A stretch of 64,000 nt of DNA from CAWAND01 sp963807065 (GCA_963807065.1 CAWDZQ010000004.1:1054001-1118000); one strand, 5' to 3'; counted from the stretch's first letter, positions 17,165-25,274 are shown. A program made the numbers and translations. The notes: generated from the sequence alone by a model not told the origin.

Positions 17165-18063
17165 GGGTTGAGCGGGTGGACCTGCGGCTCCAGATCGAGT
17201 GTGTGAAGAATTTCACGAAGTTCGTCCCAATTCAGAGGACGGCCCTTGCCCGAGGCGGCAATCAGCGCCGCCTCCATCATGTTGGTGCCAAAGGAGCGGC
17301 CCTCGATGACCGGGGTGGTGGTGATCAGGTAGCTGACGCCGGCGTTCTTGAACAGAGCCACGTCCTCGGTGGTGGTGGTGTTGGTGACAACAATCTTGCC
17401 TGACATGTCGTCCGGCATGTAGTGCTTGATGTAGTGGCAGTCGCCGGCCACGACCGTTGCCCATGCATAGTACTTGGTCCACTTGGGGGTGCGGACCTCC
17501 TGCTTTTCGCCGGTTGGATAAACCCAACTGAAGGGAAGCCGTCCGGCAATGGGCATCACCAGCCTGGCAAGCGTGGTCAGGCTACGACGTGAGCGGAGCG
17601 CGATCGGGATGCCCAGCCCGAACATCAGATCACCGAAGACGCAATCGTATCCGGCGTCCAAGAACGAAACCGTCATGCCCCATCGGTCGGCGCCGACCGT
17701 CACCAGGGCGCGTTTGGGATGAGGCGGGTGAGGCAGCTTTTCCTCCAGCACGCGTGCCACCTCGGCCTCAAGGGTGTTCTTAAGTCCGGTCCCATCGACG
17801 ACCGGGGTAATCTTGATTTTGCGTACCATGGGTTTGACCGAATGAAGGGGATACCATCTGCCGTCAACTTCGAGACCCAGATCAGCCCCGCCGACGCCAA
17901 AGGCGTCAACCTTGCCGTCGAGTTCGGCGTAGCGGTCAGCCGCGGCTTCCATGTCTCCATCTGTACCCATGCGCTCGATCTGAATTCGCTCGCCCAGCAG
18001 CTCCACCTCGACGGATTTGTCGCGTGTCGAGGACCCGATGCTGATGCTCACCGCTCGTTTCAT
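17161..18063 (-). CDS. Conserved protein resembling so-called quinate 5-dehydrogenases, function unsure
   Basis: A 300-residue cytoplasmic protein starting MKRAVSISIGSSTRDKSVEVELLGE, with no signal peptide or membrane helix. The sequence style matches proteins often labelled quinate 5-dehydrogenase in anaerobic bacteria: VDAFGVGGADL, KITPVVDGTGLKNTLE and GKIVVTNTTTTEDVALFKNAGVSYLITTTPVIEGRSFGTN. I do not see a classical GxGxxG dinucleotide loop, so the enzyme name should be treated as a label rather than a function. GGAG five bases before ATG 18063 supports the start. It contains a degenerate Rex-like palindrome near its 3' end (17201-17218). Confidence 0.6.
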   Translation of the reverse strand: MKRAVSISIGSSTRDKSVEVELLGERIQIERMGTDGDMEAAADRYAELDGKVDAFGVGGADLGLEVDGRWYPLHSVKPMVRKIKITPVVDGTGLKNTLEAEVARVLEEKLPHPPHPKRALVTVGADRWGMTVSFLDAGYDCVFGDLMFGLGIPIALRSRRSLTTLARLVMPIAGRLPFSWVYPTGEKQEVRTPKWTKYYAWATVVAGDCHYIKHYMPDDMSGKIVVTNTTTTEDVALFKNAGVSYLITTTPVIEGRSFGTNMMEAALIAASGKGRPLNWDELREILHTLDLEPQVHPLNP

Positions 18064-18162
18064 GATGGCTCCTATGAATGTGAATGACCTACTCTACACC
18101 CTTGACATGGGAGCGTCAACGCGCCCGGGGTGGGGGCTGGTTCGGGGCCGGATTCGGCCGCC

Positions 18163-18996
18163 TCAGGTCCCCCAATCCCTGGGGTAGAGGAAATCGTAGC
18201 CGACGGTTCGCGAGCTGATCTTGGCAATCGGGGGCATCACCCGCTTGTAATGGTTCCGCCGCACGCGCGCCAGGGTCTCTTCCACAAAGGACGCATCGAA
18301 GCCGGCGGCGACCGCCGCCTCAGGGGCGGCGCGTTCGTCGATCAGCAGGTACAGGAGCCGGTCAACCTGCTCGTAGGTCGTGCCCAGTTCGCCCTCATCC
18401 GTCTGTCCCGGCCAAAGGTCCGCTGAAGGCGGCTTGTCGATAATCACCTCAGGGATGCCCATGGCGCGCGCCAGTTGCCGAATCTGGGTCTTGTACAAGT
18501 CGCCGTTAGGGTTGATGGCGCAAGCCGAGTCGCCATATAGCGTGGTGTAGCCAAGAAGAATCTCGGTCTTGTTGCCGGTGCCGATGACCAGCCCATTGAA
18601 GGCGGCGGATTGGTCGAAGAGAATGGCCATGCGGGTGCGGGCCATGACGTTGCCCTGGCGCACCTTGGACATGTCGGGGAAGCGATCGAAAAGGGGGGTC
18701 ACCATCTCGGTGATGGGCACATCCAACGAACGGACCTTGAGTTGCTCGATGACCAATCCGGCGTGGTCCATGGATTCGGCGGACGAACCGCTGTAGGGCA
18801 TGCGTAGGGCGAGGACGTTGTCGGGCCCTAACGCTTCGGCGGCCAAGTGGCAAGCCAGGGAAGAATCAATTCCGCCCGAGAGGCCGACCACAGCGTGCGT
18901 GAAACCGTGGCGCCCGAGCTCATCTCGAATGAAGGTGACCAGCACCCTGCGCGCCAACTTGGTGTTGATGCTCAGCGGCGAATCGTCAGCTGTCAT
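18163..18996 (-). CDS. nadE: NAD+ synthase (synthetase domain only)
   Basis: Adenylates the carboxylate of nicotinic acid adenine dinucleotide and amidates it to NAD+. The 277-residue protein has the N-type ATP pyrophosphatase P-loop VVGLSGGIDSSLA near residue 39, then VMARTRMAILFDQSA, VIGTGNKTEILLGYTTLYGD and the C-terminal PPSADLWPGQTDEGELG. It has no glutaminase domain, so alone it would use ammonia. The neighbouring gene (19027-19908) encodes a nitrilase-fold protein that closely resembles the missing glutaminase half. AGGAG nine bases before the ATG supports the start. Confidence 0.93.
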   Translation of the reverse strand: MTADDSPLSINTKLARRVLVTFIRDELGRHGFTHAVVGLSGGIDSSLACHLAAEALGPDNVLALRMPYSGSSAESMDHAGLVIEQLKVRSLDVPITEMVTPLFDRFPDMSKVRQGNVMARTRMAILFDQSAAFNGLVIGTGNKTEILLGYTTLYGDSACAINPNGDLYKTQIRQLARAMGIPEVIIDKPPSADLWPGQTDEGELGTTYEQVDRLLYLLIDERAAPEAAVAAGFDASFVEETLARVRRNHYKRVMPPIAKISSRTVGYDFLYPRDWGT

Positions 18997-19026
18997 GGTC
19001 GTCTTCTCCTGGCTGCATTTAAGACC

Positions 19027-19908
19027 TCACCGCGAAAGCTTCGACTGTCCCGGGGCGGGTGGCCGTTGGATTTGGCGGAGCTGGCGTTCGACCCAGGCAG
19101 GGCGTTCGTCTCTGAGCAGAGGCAGCCGGGCCCGTGCCTGGCGAACCCTGTCCTGATCGATCTCCGTCACCGTGAGCCCTTCCTGGAAGTCTGGTCCGGA
19201 GGCGAGCAGATTTCCGGCGGGTCCGAAAGCGGTTGCGCGCCCACCGAAGATCAGGCCATCCTCGAAGCCGACCCGAACGGCGTGCCCGATATGGACCGTG
19301 AACAAGCTGGCGTAGGCCTGGTTTACGCGTTCGACCCAGGCCACGGACTCAAGCTGGTCGTCATTGGTCAACCCCCGTACGGGAGAAGCCGACATGAAAA
19401 GCATCATGTCCGCGCCGTCCAGCCAGAGCAGGTAGGGTGACGAGGCGTGCCAGAATTCCTCGCAGATGAGGATGCCGATCCGCCCGAAGCGCGTGTCGAA
19501 CGCCCTCATCGTATCCCCCGGCGAGAAGAAACGTCCTTCGTCAAAAAGGCCGTAGGTCGGCAGATAGACCTTGCGGTGGATGTGCACCACCTCGCCCGCC
19601 GAAAGGTAGGCGGCGGCGATGTAGCACCGGAAGCGCTCATCGACTTCTACAAACCCCACCAGCAGGTCCAGATCATGGCTGGCCTTTAGGAGAGGGCCAA
19701 AAGCCTTGTCGTCGGCCGATGGATAACAGGCAACGGATGGGGCCTGGTCCTGAAGCATGTAGCCCGTCAGGGAGAGCTCGGGAAAGGCCAGCAACTCCAC
19801 GCCTTGCTTGCGTGCGGCGTCGATCAGCTCGAGGTGCTTTGCCAGGTTGTGCTGAACGTTCCCCAGTTGGGTGTCAATCTGAGCCAGACCGAGTTTGAAC
19901 GGCGGCAT
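19027..19908 (-). CDS. Nitrilase-superfamily amidohydrolase, candidate glutaminase subunit for NadE
   Basis: A 293-residue carbon-nitrogen hydrolase. The Glu-Lys-Cys triad is visible: glutamate in LLAFPELSLTGY, lysine in HRKVYLPTYGLFDEGRFF, cysteine in ILICEEFWH. The YLPTYGLFDEGRFFSPG stretch is very like the glutaminase domain of glutamine-dependent NAD synthetases. The next gene downstream (about 30 bases) is a domain-less nadE. I infer that the two make a split enzyme in which this subunit frees ammonia from glutamine. It could instead be an independent amidase. ATG 19908 is chosen since GAGGAG, overlapping the Lgt-like stop codon, lies five bases upstream. Confidence 0.8.
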   Translation of the reverse strand: MPPFKLGLAQIDTQLGNVQHNLAKHLELIDAARKQGVELLAFPELSLTGYMLQDQAPSVACYPSADDKAFGPLLKASHDLDLLVGFVEVDERFRCYIAAAYLSAGEVVHIHRKVYLPTYGLFDEGRFFSPGDTMRAFDTRFGRIGILICEEFWHASSPYLLWLDGADMMLFMSASPVRGLTNDDQLESVAWVERVNQAYASLFTVHIGHAVRVGFEDGLIFGGRATAFGPAGNLLASGPDFQEGLTVTEIDQDRVRQARARLPLLRDERPAWVERQLRQIQRPPAPGQSKLSR

Positions 19909-19917
19909 ACCCACTCC

Positions 19918-20673
19918 TCATGATCCATAACGAGTTCGGATGGCCAGGACCGATAAAGCCGTCACCAGCAGGACGCCGCTCTCCACGATGTCCAGCCGCA
20001 CACCGGCGATCTGGGCAACGGGGTCGGCACGAGTCAGACTTAGCGCCAGGGCGATCAACGCGATCCCGGCCAGGGCGACGCACGCCAGCCGCCCGGGCCG
20101 GCGGCGGATCCACCCCAGACCTGCCGAGCGGTAGAGCGCGACAAAGAGCAGCAGGCTGGCCAGTGCGCCGGCGGCCTGGGTTGGCCAGCGCGGAGCGACC
20201 ATGTCCAGCCAGTCCGGAGCGGTGGTCGTCCACCAGCTGGCGGCGGTGTGGAAACCGTAGGCGCAGCCATCGATCTGGCAGCCGAGCCAAACGGTGAAAG
20301 ACATGGCCGCGGCCGGCAGCGCCAGCAGGTCGGCGATCCGCCAGAAAACCACCCCCATAAACCAGGCGGCTGCCAGAAGCGCCAGGACGGCGCCCAACAC
20401 GCCTCCGCCCCAGCCGAGCCCGCCCTGCCAAACCGCCGGGATGTCCAGGGGGTGGGAGGCAAAGTACGACGCGTGCGCAGCGCAGAATTCAAGCCTGGCG
20501 CCCAGCAAACCCCCGATGAGCGCCGCCGCACCCAGGTCGACGCGCTGGTTTGGGGGAGTGGCTCTCAAGGTGCTGGAATCGAGCAGACTCGACGGTGACG
20601 GCTCGATGACTCCGAGCCAGACCAATCCAACCAGGCCGGCAAAGCCAAACAAGATGGGGAAGGCCTCGAGCAT
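19918..20673 (-). CDS. Lgt-like membrane protein, catalytic arginine position altered
   Basis: A 251-residue protein with seven or so membrane helices in the pattern of prolipoprotein diacylglyceryl transferase. GLLGARLEF, QGGLGWGGGVLGAVLAL and a core WLGCQIDGCAYG correspond to the family segments. In true Lgt the core is GRxG followed by the small-residue stretch, but here the arginine is replaced (WLG). The C-terminal segment also lacks the RHPSQLYE-like motif. It may be a divergent, non-catalytic or re-purposed paralogue. It heads the nadE operon; a minus-strand extended -10 (TGGTATGAT) lies about 25 bases before the ATG. Confidence 0.65.
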   Translation of the reverse strand: MLEAFPILFGFAGLVGLVWLGVIEPSPSSLLDSSTLRATPPNQRVDLGAAALIGGLLGARLEFCAAHASYFASHPLDIPAVWQGGLGWGGGVLGAVLALLAAAWFMGVVFWRIADLLALPAAAMSFTVWLGCQIDGCAYGFHTAASWWTTTAPDWLDMVAPRWPTQAAGALASLLLFVALYRSAGLGWIRRRPGRLACVALAGIALIALALSLTRADPVAQIAGVRLDIVESGVLLVTALSVLAIRTRYGS

Positions 20674-20696
20674 ATCTGGCTCCCGTTGCAGGGGAA

Positions 20697-20705
20697 ATCA
20701 TACCA
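20697..20705 (-). promoter_or_regulatory. Extended -10 promoter of the Lgt-like/nadE operon
   Basis: On the minus strand the sequence reads TGGTATGAT, about 25 bases before the ATG at 20673. No -35 is obvious. Confidence 0.45.
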
Positions 20706-20760
20706 TTCGCAGACGGGCGTCTCTGCGATGGAAGCACTCCTGTCCTTGGCATGCCGATTG

Positions 20761-20766
20761 TATAAT
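20761..20766 (+). promoter_or_regulatory. -10 element upstream of the NfeD/SPFH operon
   Basis: TATAAT preceded directly by TG. The first gene starts at 20894, leaving a leader of about 120 nt with a potential CTGGCTGACATG-containing hairpin but no recognised regulatory RNA. Confidence 0.5.
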
Positions 20767-20893
20767 CTTTGCCTGCCGACTGTCGAAAGAAATCGGCCGG
20801 GTCAGTTGTCCGCCACATGTCTGCTGGCTGACATGCACTCCCAGCCGTCCGGCGCGAGGCTAAGCCTATGCCGACAATGCGGAGGCGTTGGAC

Positions 20894-21490
20894 ATGGATG
20901 CGTCACTGCTCGCCAATCTGATTTTTCTGGCCATGACTGCCACGGTCTGGCTGACGGTGATGGCCCTGGTCACCCCGGGGACCGGGGTGCTTGAACTTCT
21001 GGCTCTGTTGGCCCTAGGGCTCTCCACCTTCGGGATACTCAGCCTTCCCATCAACCTCTGGGCGCTGCCACTGATCCTGGCGGGGACCGTGCTCTTTGGC
21101 TTGTCAATCTGGCGCTGGCAGCGGGGGCTGTGGCTGGCACTGTCCGCGCTCGCCTTTAGTCTGGGGTCGATGTTCCTGTTCCGCATCTCGGGGCGAGTAT
21201 TGGCCGTCGACCCGCTGCTGGGAATCGGTACGACAGTGCTCACGCTGACCTTCTTCTGGCTGGTGGTGCGCAAGAGCCTGCTGGCTTTTCGCTCGCCTTC
21301 GTCCGACAGCTTGAGGGACATCATGGGCAAAGTGGGCGAGGTTCGAACGCCGCTCGATCCCGTCGGTTCGGTCTTTGTCAATGGCGAGCTATGGTCGGCG
21401 AGGGGCGAGACCGAGATGGCCCCGGGGGCCAGGGTTATCGTCACCGGCCGCGAAGGCCTCATTCTTGTCGTGCAACCCGCACCGAACTAA
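20894..21490 (+). CDS. NfeD-like membrane protein
   Basis: A 198-residue protein of the short NfeD class. It has no ClpP-like protease domain, four hydrophobic helices (about residues 6-30, 32-52, 55-75 and 80-125), and a C-terminal OB-fold domain with the family motif GKVGEVRTPLDPVGSVFVNGELWSARGE. NfeD proteins work with SPFH (stomatin/flotillin) partners in organised membrane domains, and the next gene encodes just such a partner. ATG 20894 has GGAGG eight bases upstream; the TTG at 20888 is too close. The gap to the SPFH gene is 21 bases. Confidence 0.88.
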   Translation: MDASLLANLIFLAMTATVWLTVMALVTPGTGVLELLALLALGLSTFGILSLPINLWALPLILAGTVLFGLSIWRWQRGLWLALSALAFSLGSMFLFRISGRVLAVDPLLGIGTTVLTLTFFWLVVRKSLLAFRSPSSDSLRDIMGKVGEVRTPLDPVGSVFVNGELWSARGETEMAPGARVIVTGREGLILVVQPAPN

Positions 21491-21511
21491 GGACGTCCAC
21501 GAGGAGGAACC

Positions 21512-22403
21512 ATGGAATACACACTTGTACTGTGTGTGGTCGCAGCGTTTGCGGTGATTGGGGTAGCCGTCTTCTTTAACGCCATTCGGATTACCCAAGA
21601 GTACGAACGCCTGGTGGTGTTCCGCCTGGGGCGCTGCATCGGACAAAAGGGCCCTGGTTTGGTCATCTTGATCCCGTTCATCGACCGGGGAGCGAAGGTG
21701 GATCTGCGTGAGCAGGTGCGTGAGATCCCCCACCAGACGTCGATCACCCTAGACAACGCACCCATCGCGATCGACTTCATCTGGTACTACAAGATCATCG
21801 ATGCAACCGAGAGCGTGCTGCAGGTGGGCAATTTCGAAGCCGCCTCGCAAGGCATGGCGACGACCACGCTGCGTTCGGTGATCGGCGGCATCCCATTGGA
21901 TGACGTCTTGTCGCAGCGGGACCGCATCAACCAGTTGTTGAGGACCAAGCTGGACGAGGTCACCGAGCGCTGGGGCGTCAAAGTGACCAATGTCGAAATC
22001 CGCGAAATCATTCCTCCCAAAGAAGTCCAAGAGGCGATGAATCGCCAGATGACGGCCGAGCGTGTGCGCCGGGCCGTGGTCACAGAGTTCGACCGGCCAG
22101 CGGGATGCGGAAGTCAACGTGGCAGAGGGCGAGAAGCAGGCGGCTATCCTCCGAGCTGAGGGGAACAAACAGTCATCCATCCTTCAGGCGGAGGGTGAAC
22201 GCCAGGCTCAACTGTTGCGGGCAGAGGGGTTTGCATCGGCGCTGGAAAAGATCTTCTCTGTGGCGCAATCCATCGATCAGAAGACCATGACCTTGCAGTA
22301 TTTTGAGACCCTGAAAACGATGGGGACGAGCCCGGCCACCAAGTTCATCTTCCCGATGGAATTCACCAGCATGCTGGAGAAATTCATCAAGCCCGAGGCG
22401 TAA
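21512..22403 (+). CDS. SPFH-domain (stomatin/prohibitin-like) protein, interrupted by a +1 frameshift
   Basis: Residues 1-25 form a membrane anchor, followed by an SPFH domain with QEYERLVVFRLGRC, GLVILIPFIDRG and TSITLDNAPIAIDFIWYYKI. It continues with RSVIGGIPLDDVLSQRDRIN, WGVKVTNVEIREI and a coiled-coil, Ala/Glu-rich tail. The tail lies in another frame: VVTE at 22076-22087 joins STGQRDAEVNVAEGEKQ if one T at 22088 is dropped, restoring the typical stomatin sequence. The span is 892 bases (3n+1). Without correction the protein ends early at 22159. GAGGAGG lies nine bases upstream of the start. Its pairing with NfeD is a conserved arrangement for membrane microdomain organisation. Confidence 0.88.
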
Positions 22404-22873
22404 TGCGAGCTGCGGACGCCGCCAACCCCGTTCGACTGGCCCAAATCGGGTCAACCGGATTGATGGACTTCCGGCCGCTCAATAGGCTGGTCAAAGCTTG
22501 TTTCGGGCGCGATGCTTGGACCTGGCTGGATGTCCTTGAGGCCCTCACGTTTCCGGGCACCGTTCGCCTCAAGGCCGTGGTTGGCGAAGACATCGTCGGC
22601 TACGTGATCGGAGACCGTCGTTCCGCCAGGCTGGGGTGGATCGCCTCCATTGGGGTCCACCCCAGAGCGCGACGGCAGGGCATTGGGCGGCGACTGCTTC
22701 TTGCGGCGGAACGCGCCCTGGACACGCCGCGCGTCCGCCTCACGCTGCGGACGTCCAACCAGGCCGCCTACCAGCTCTACACCCAGCTGGGCTATGAGAA
22801 AGTGGACGTGTGGCGCCGGTACTACCGTGACGGCGAGGACGGGCTGGTGATGGAACGTGTACTCCGGGCATGA
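22403..22873 (+). CDS. GNAT-family N-acetyltransferase
   Basis: A 156-residue GNAT protein with the acetyl-CoA loop IGVHPRARRQGIGRRLLLAAE (the R/Q-x-x-G-x-G/A pattern is RQGIGR), preceded by VGYVIGD and followed by LRTSNQAAYQLYTQLGYEKV, where the tyrosine is the usual general acid region. It resembles RimI-type enzymes, but the acceptor is unknown. The ATG overlaps the TAA of the SPFH gene (TAATG), indicating translational coupling. Confidence 0.85.
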   Translation: MRAADAANPVRLAQIGSTGLMDFRPLNRLVKACFGRDAWTWLDVLEALTFPGTVRLKAVVGEDIVGYVIGDRRSARLGWIASIGVHPRARRQGIGRRLLLAAERALDTPRVRLTLRTSNQAAYQLYTQLGYEKVDVWRRYYRDGEDGLVMERVLRA

Positions 22874-22881
22874 CTCCGGGT

Positions 22882-22899
22882 TTGTGACAATTTTCACAA
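22882..22899. promoter_or_regulatory. Rex-like palindrome (copy B)
   Basis: TTGTGACAATTTTCACAA, one mismatch from TTGTGAA-N4-TTCACAA. It begins nine bases after the acetyltransferase stop and lies about 85 bases upstream of the -10 element of rplI. Confidence 0.5.
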
Positions 22900-22981
22900 G
22901 TCAACGCCATGCGAGGCCGACAGGGCGCGATCACCGGGCGATTCCGCCCCCGGAACCCCCATGCCTCCCCCCTGGGCCCTG

Positions 22982-22990
22982 TGGTAAAAT
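22982..22990 (+). promoter_or_regulatory. Extended -10 promoter of rplI
   Basis: TGGTAAAAT, about 82 bases before the rplI ATG. Confidence 0.5.
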
Positions 22991-23002
22991 GACGTCTCGA
23001 TA

Positions 23003-23042
23003 GGGCGTTGTACCCTTCGCCCGGAGCGCCGACGAGGCGCTC
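23003..23042 (+). promoter_or_regulatory. Two-hairpin 5' leader of rplI
   Basis: GGGCG (23003-23007) pairs with CGCCC (23018-23022). A perfect seven-pair stem GAGCGCC, loop GACGA, GGCGCTC follows at 23024-23042. A weak AAATTTTG comes next rather than a true T run. It may be an autoregulatory ribosomal-protein leader, but no known leader motif is recognised. Confidence 0.4.
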
Positions 23043-23071
23043 AAATTTTGCAGAAAGGGCTTGCGATCCCC

Positions 23072-23842
23072 ATGAAAGTTCTCCTTTTGAAAGACGTATA
23101 CAAGCTGGGCCGCGCCGGGGACGTCAAGAAGGTCGCCGACGGCTATGGCCGCAACTACCTTCTTCCTCAGGGATTGGCGTTGATGGCGACCGCCGGAGCC
23201 ATGAAGCAGGCTGAGCGCATTCGTGCCCAGGCGCAGGCGGAACGTGTCCGGCTCAACCAGGAGCTGGGGTCGTTGGCCGAGCAGTTGGGCGAGCTGAAGC
23301 TGGCTTTTCCGGTGAAAGCCGGTGAAACGGGCAAGCTCTACGGCTCAATCACCACGGCCATGATCGCCGAAGCGGCCGAAAAGGAAACGGGCGCCACGCT
23401 CGATAAGCGCCAGATTGACTGTGAACCCATCAAGTCGTTGGGCGTGCACATGGCTGCCGTACGCTTGACCATCGATCTGGTCCCCGAGGTCACGATCCTG
23501 GTTCACCGCGAGAGCGAGCCCGCCGAATCGGCGTACGACGTGGACGAAGCCGAAGAGGAAACGCCGGCGTTCGCCGAGTTGGCGGCCGATACCGAAGAGG
23601 CCATGGAAGACGAGGTGGAAGGCGCGCCGGTAGACGAGCCGGAAGAATCGGTGGAAGACGCGCCGGCAGACGAGCCGGAAGAATCGGTGGAAGGCGCGCC
23701 GGTAGACGAGGCGGAAGAATCGGTGGAAGGTGCGCCGCTAGACGAGGTTGAGGCTGAAGCCGTCGAAGAAGCCGAAGCTCCGGCGATGGAGGCGGATATG
23801 GCAGCGGCGCAGGATGACCCCGAGGAAGCGGAGGGCGGCTGA
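23072..23842 (+). CDS. rplI: Ribosomal protein bL9 with long acidic repetitive C-terminal tail
   Basis: Residues 1-148 are a normal bL9: KVLLLKDVYKLGRAGDVKKVADGYGRNYLLPQGLA is the rRNA-binding N-domain signature, then a long helix (EAIRAQAQAERV-like region) and the C-domain ending VPEVTILVHRE. Residues about 150-256 are an extra, highly acidic tail (Glu/Asp/Ala/Pro/Val) built in part from four copies of a 12-residue repeat (EESVEGAPVDEP type). The usual length is about 150 residues, so the tail adds over 100. ATG 23072 is set by the conserved N-terminus. The tail may be disordered; its role is unknown. Confidence 0.93.
   Translation: MKVLLLKDVYKLGRAGDVKKVADGYGRNYLLPQGLALMATAGAMKQAERIRAQAQAERVRLNQELGSLAEQLGELKLAFPVKAGETGKLYGSITTAMIAEAAEKETGATLDKRQIDCEPIKSLGVHMAAVRLTIDLVPEVTILVHRESEPAESAYDVDEAEEETPAFAELAADTEEAMEDEVEGAPVDEPEESVEDAPADEPEESVEGAPVDEAEESVEGAPLDEVEAEAVEEAEAPAMEADMAAAQDDPEEAEGG
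23615..23758 (+). repeat. Tandem 36-bp repeat within rplI (about four copies)
   Basis: Units begin at 23615, 23651, 23687 and 23723, each opening GTGGAAG(G/A)(C/T)GCGCC. The period is exactly 36 bp, so the reading frame is kept. The first three units are nearly identical and the fourth diverges in its second half. This is recent expansion inside the acidic tail. Confidence 0.9.
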
Positions 23843-23905
23843 TCGCCGGGCTAGCATGCCACCGACGAGTGGAAGACCTTCCGTCGGGGGCCTTTGCTTT
23901 CGACC

Positions 23906-24859
23906 ATGGAAGACATAGGGCGGCAGCTTCGTGAGGCGCGTGAGAAACTCGGCCTGACGCTGGAAGAGGCCGAGCGTGCTACTCGGATTCGAGCCCATCA
24001 CCTGGAGGCGTTGGAGCGAGGCGACCTCGACCAACTGCCGTCTCCGGTACAAGCCCGCGGCTTCATGCGGAATTACGCTGACTTCATCGGCCTGGACGCT
24101 GAAGATTTGATGTTGCGCTACGCCGATGCCTTGCAGAGCCGCTCAGGCAAACCATTTCCGCAGGTCTCCGAAGAAGTCGTCCGACAGGCGATCCTGCCCC
24201 GCGAGCCGGGCCGCTTCAGGCGTTGGTTCTCCGCCGACCTGTTCATTTCGGCGCTGCTCATCTTGACCGTGTTGGTGGTCTTGGTTTGGGGCGGCAGCCG
24301 ACTGATGAGTGTCATGCGAAAGCAGACGGTGGCCGCCGGTGGGCTGGGACTGGTCACCTCAATGCCGCCCACAGCTACGCTTACAGCTACCCTCACCCCG
24401 ACCATAAATATTCAGTCCCTATCTGGCGCGTCTGGAGCGCCACCTGCGACGGCTGGAGCGACCCTGGAGCCGCTGGTCGGGCCGGTTTCCGGGGTCCAGC
24501 TCAGGGTGCTGGGCGAAAAGCTCGCTTGGATCAACGTCAAAGTCGACGGCAAGTCGCAGTTCACGGGGCTCATCCGAGCCGGGGACATTCTTGAGTACAC
24601 CGCTCAGGACGTGGTCGAGCTCACCACAGGCAATGCCGGTGGTGTGCGCGTGTTCTTCAACGGTCAGGATCAGGGAGTGATGGGTGAGGTGGGCCAGGTC
24701 GTCATCCGGCTCTGGACACACGAAGGCCCGATGACGCCTACGGCTACCGAAAGCCCGACGCCCACGAAAACAGTGACGCCTTCGAGGACTCCAATTCCCT
24801 CGCAGACGCCGAGGCCGACCCGAACGCCGGTGCCGACGAGGACGCCCTTAGGGGGATGA
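23906..24859 (+). CDS. RodZ-like HTH membrane protein
   Basis: A 317-residue bitopic protein. Residues 4-70 are the HTH_25 domain (GRQLREAREKLGLTLEEAERATRIRAHHLEALE, then QARGFMRNYADFIGLD). A transmembrane helix lies at about 110-132, a Thr/Pro-rich linker at 155-190, and a DUF4115-type periplasmic domain at about 200-275 (GVQLRVLGEKLAWINVKVDG, VELTTGNAGGVRVFFNGQ). A final Thr/Pro/Arg-rich tail completes it. RodZ links MreB to the cell-shape machinery; here this is inferred from architecture. ATG 23906 replaces an upstream TTG. The last 12 bases overlap the convergent DUF1232 gene. Confidence 0.87.
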   Translation: MEDIGRQLREAREKLGLTLEEAERATRIRAHHLEALERGDLDQLPSPVQARGFMRNYADFIGLDAEDLMLRYADALQSRSGKPFPQVSEEVVRQAILPREPGRFRRWFSADLFISALLILTVLVVLVWGGSRLMSVMRKQTVAAGGLGLVTSMPPTATLTATLTPTINIQSLSGASGAPPATAGATLEPLVGPVSGVQLRVLGEKLAWINVKVDGKSQFTGLIRAGDILEYTAQDVVELTTGNAGGVRVFFNGQDQGVMGEVGQVVIRLWTHEGPMTPTATESPTPTKTVTPSRTPIPSQTPRPTRTPVPTRTPLGG

Positions 24860-25186
24860 TTTCGGCTCGGGGGGGTCGTCTTCCACCGAGCGAAACTCGC
24901 CGTCAATGATCGAGGTCATGTCGCGGACGTGCTCCTGGACGACCTCCTGCGGGCAGAGTTCGACGAAAAGATAGCTGCCAAGCCAGATCACCGCAGCGTC
25001 GTCCAAGGGCCCTGGCGCCAGATCAGGAACGAACAAGTACACCATGGCTCCAATCGGGAGCAGCTTGGCCAGGGGATTTACGCGGCGGTCCTTCATCAAG
25101 CGCAAGATCAATTTGATCCGGAAACCGAGGCCCTCAAACAACCCGGTTCCCTTGGGGACGATGCTCCCGGACGGTTCCTTGTCCAT
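24848..25186 (-). CDS. DUF1232 (YkvA-like) membrane protein
   Basis: A 112-residue protein with a basic KLILRLMKDRRVNPLAKLLPIGAMVYLFVPDLAPGPLDDAAVIWLGSYLF core. This is the DUF1232 pattern of two short hydrophobic helices around a conserved PDLAPGPLDD turn, followed by a charged C-terminus. The function of the family is not established. AAGGAG six bases before the ATG supports the start. A minus-strand TATAATCCGGCC (25220-25209) is a good promoter 30 bases upstream. Confidence 0.8.
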   Translation of the reverse strand: MDKEPSGSIVPKGTGLFEGLGFRIKLILRLMKDRRVNPLAKLLPIGAMVYLFVPDLAPGPLDDAAVIWLGSYLFVELCPQEVVQEHVRDMTSIIDGEFRSVEDDPPEPKSSP

Positions 25187-25208
25187 GCTGGGCTCCTTGA
25201 TCTGCGAT

Positions 25209-25220
25209 GGCCGGATTATA
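25209..25220 (-). promoter_or_regulatory. -10 element with GC-rich discriminator (DUF1232 gene)
   Basis: The minus strand reads TATAATCCGGCC, the same form as several plus-strand promoters in the window. Confidence 0.55.
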
Positions 25221-25274
25221 TCCTAATGAACACGGTTAATTTAACAGAAGACTGACATAAAAATAGGTGGGCTG

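Noticed and set aside
20894..22403. NfeD with a protease domain
   Set aside because: No ClpP-like Ser-Lys motif is present; the protein is the short NfeD form.
23615..23758. CRISPR array
   Set aside because: The 36-bp repeats are contiguous with no spacers and code in frame for the rplI tail.
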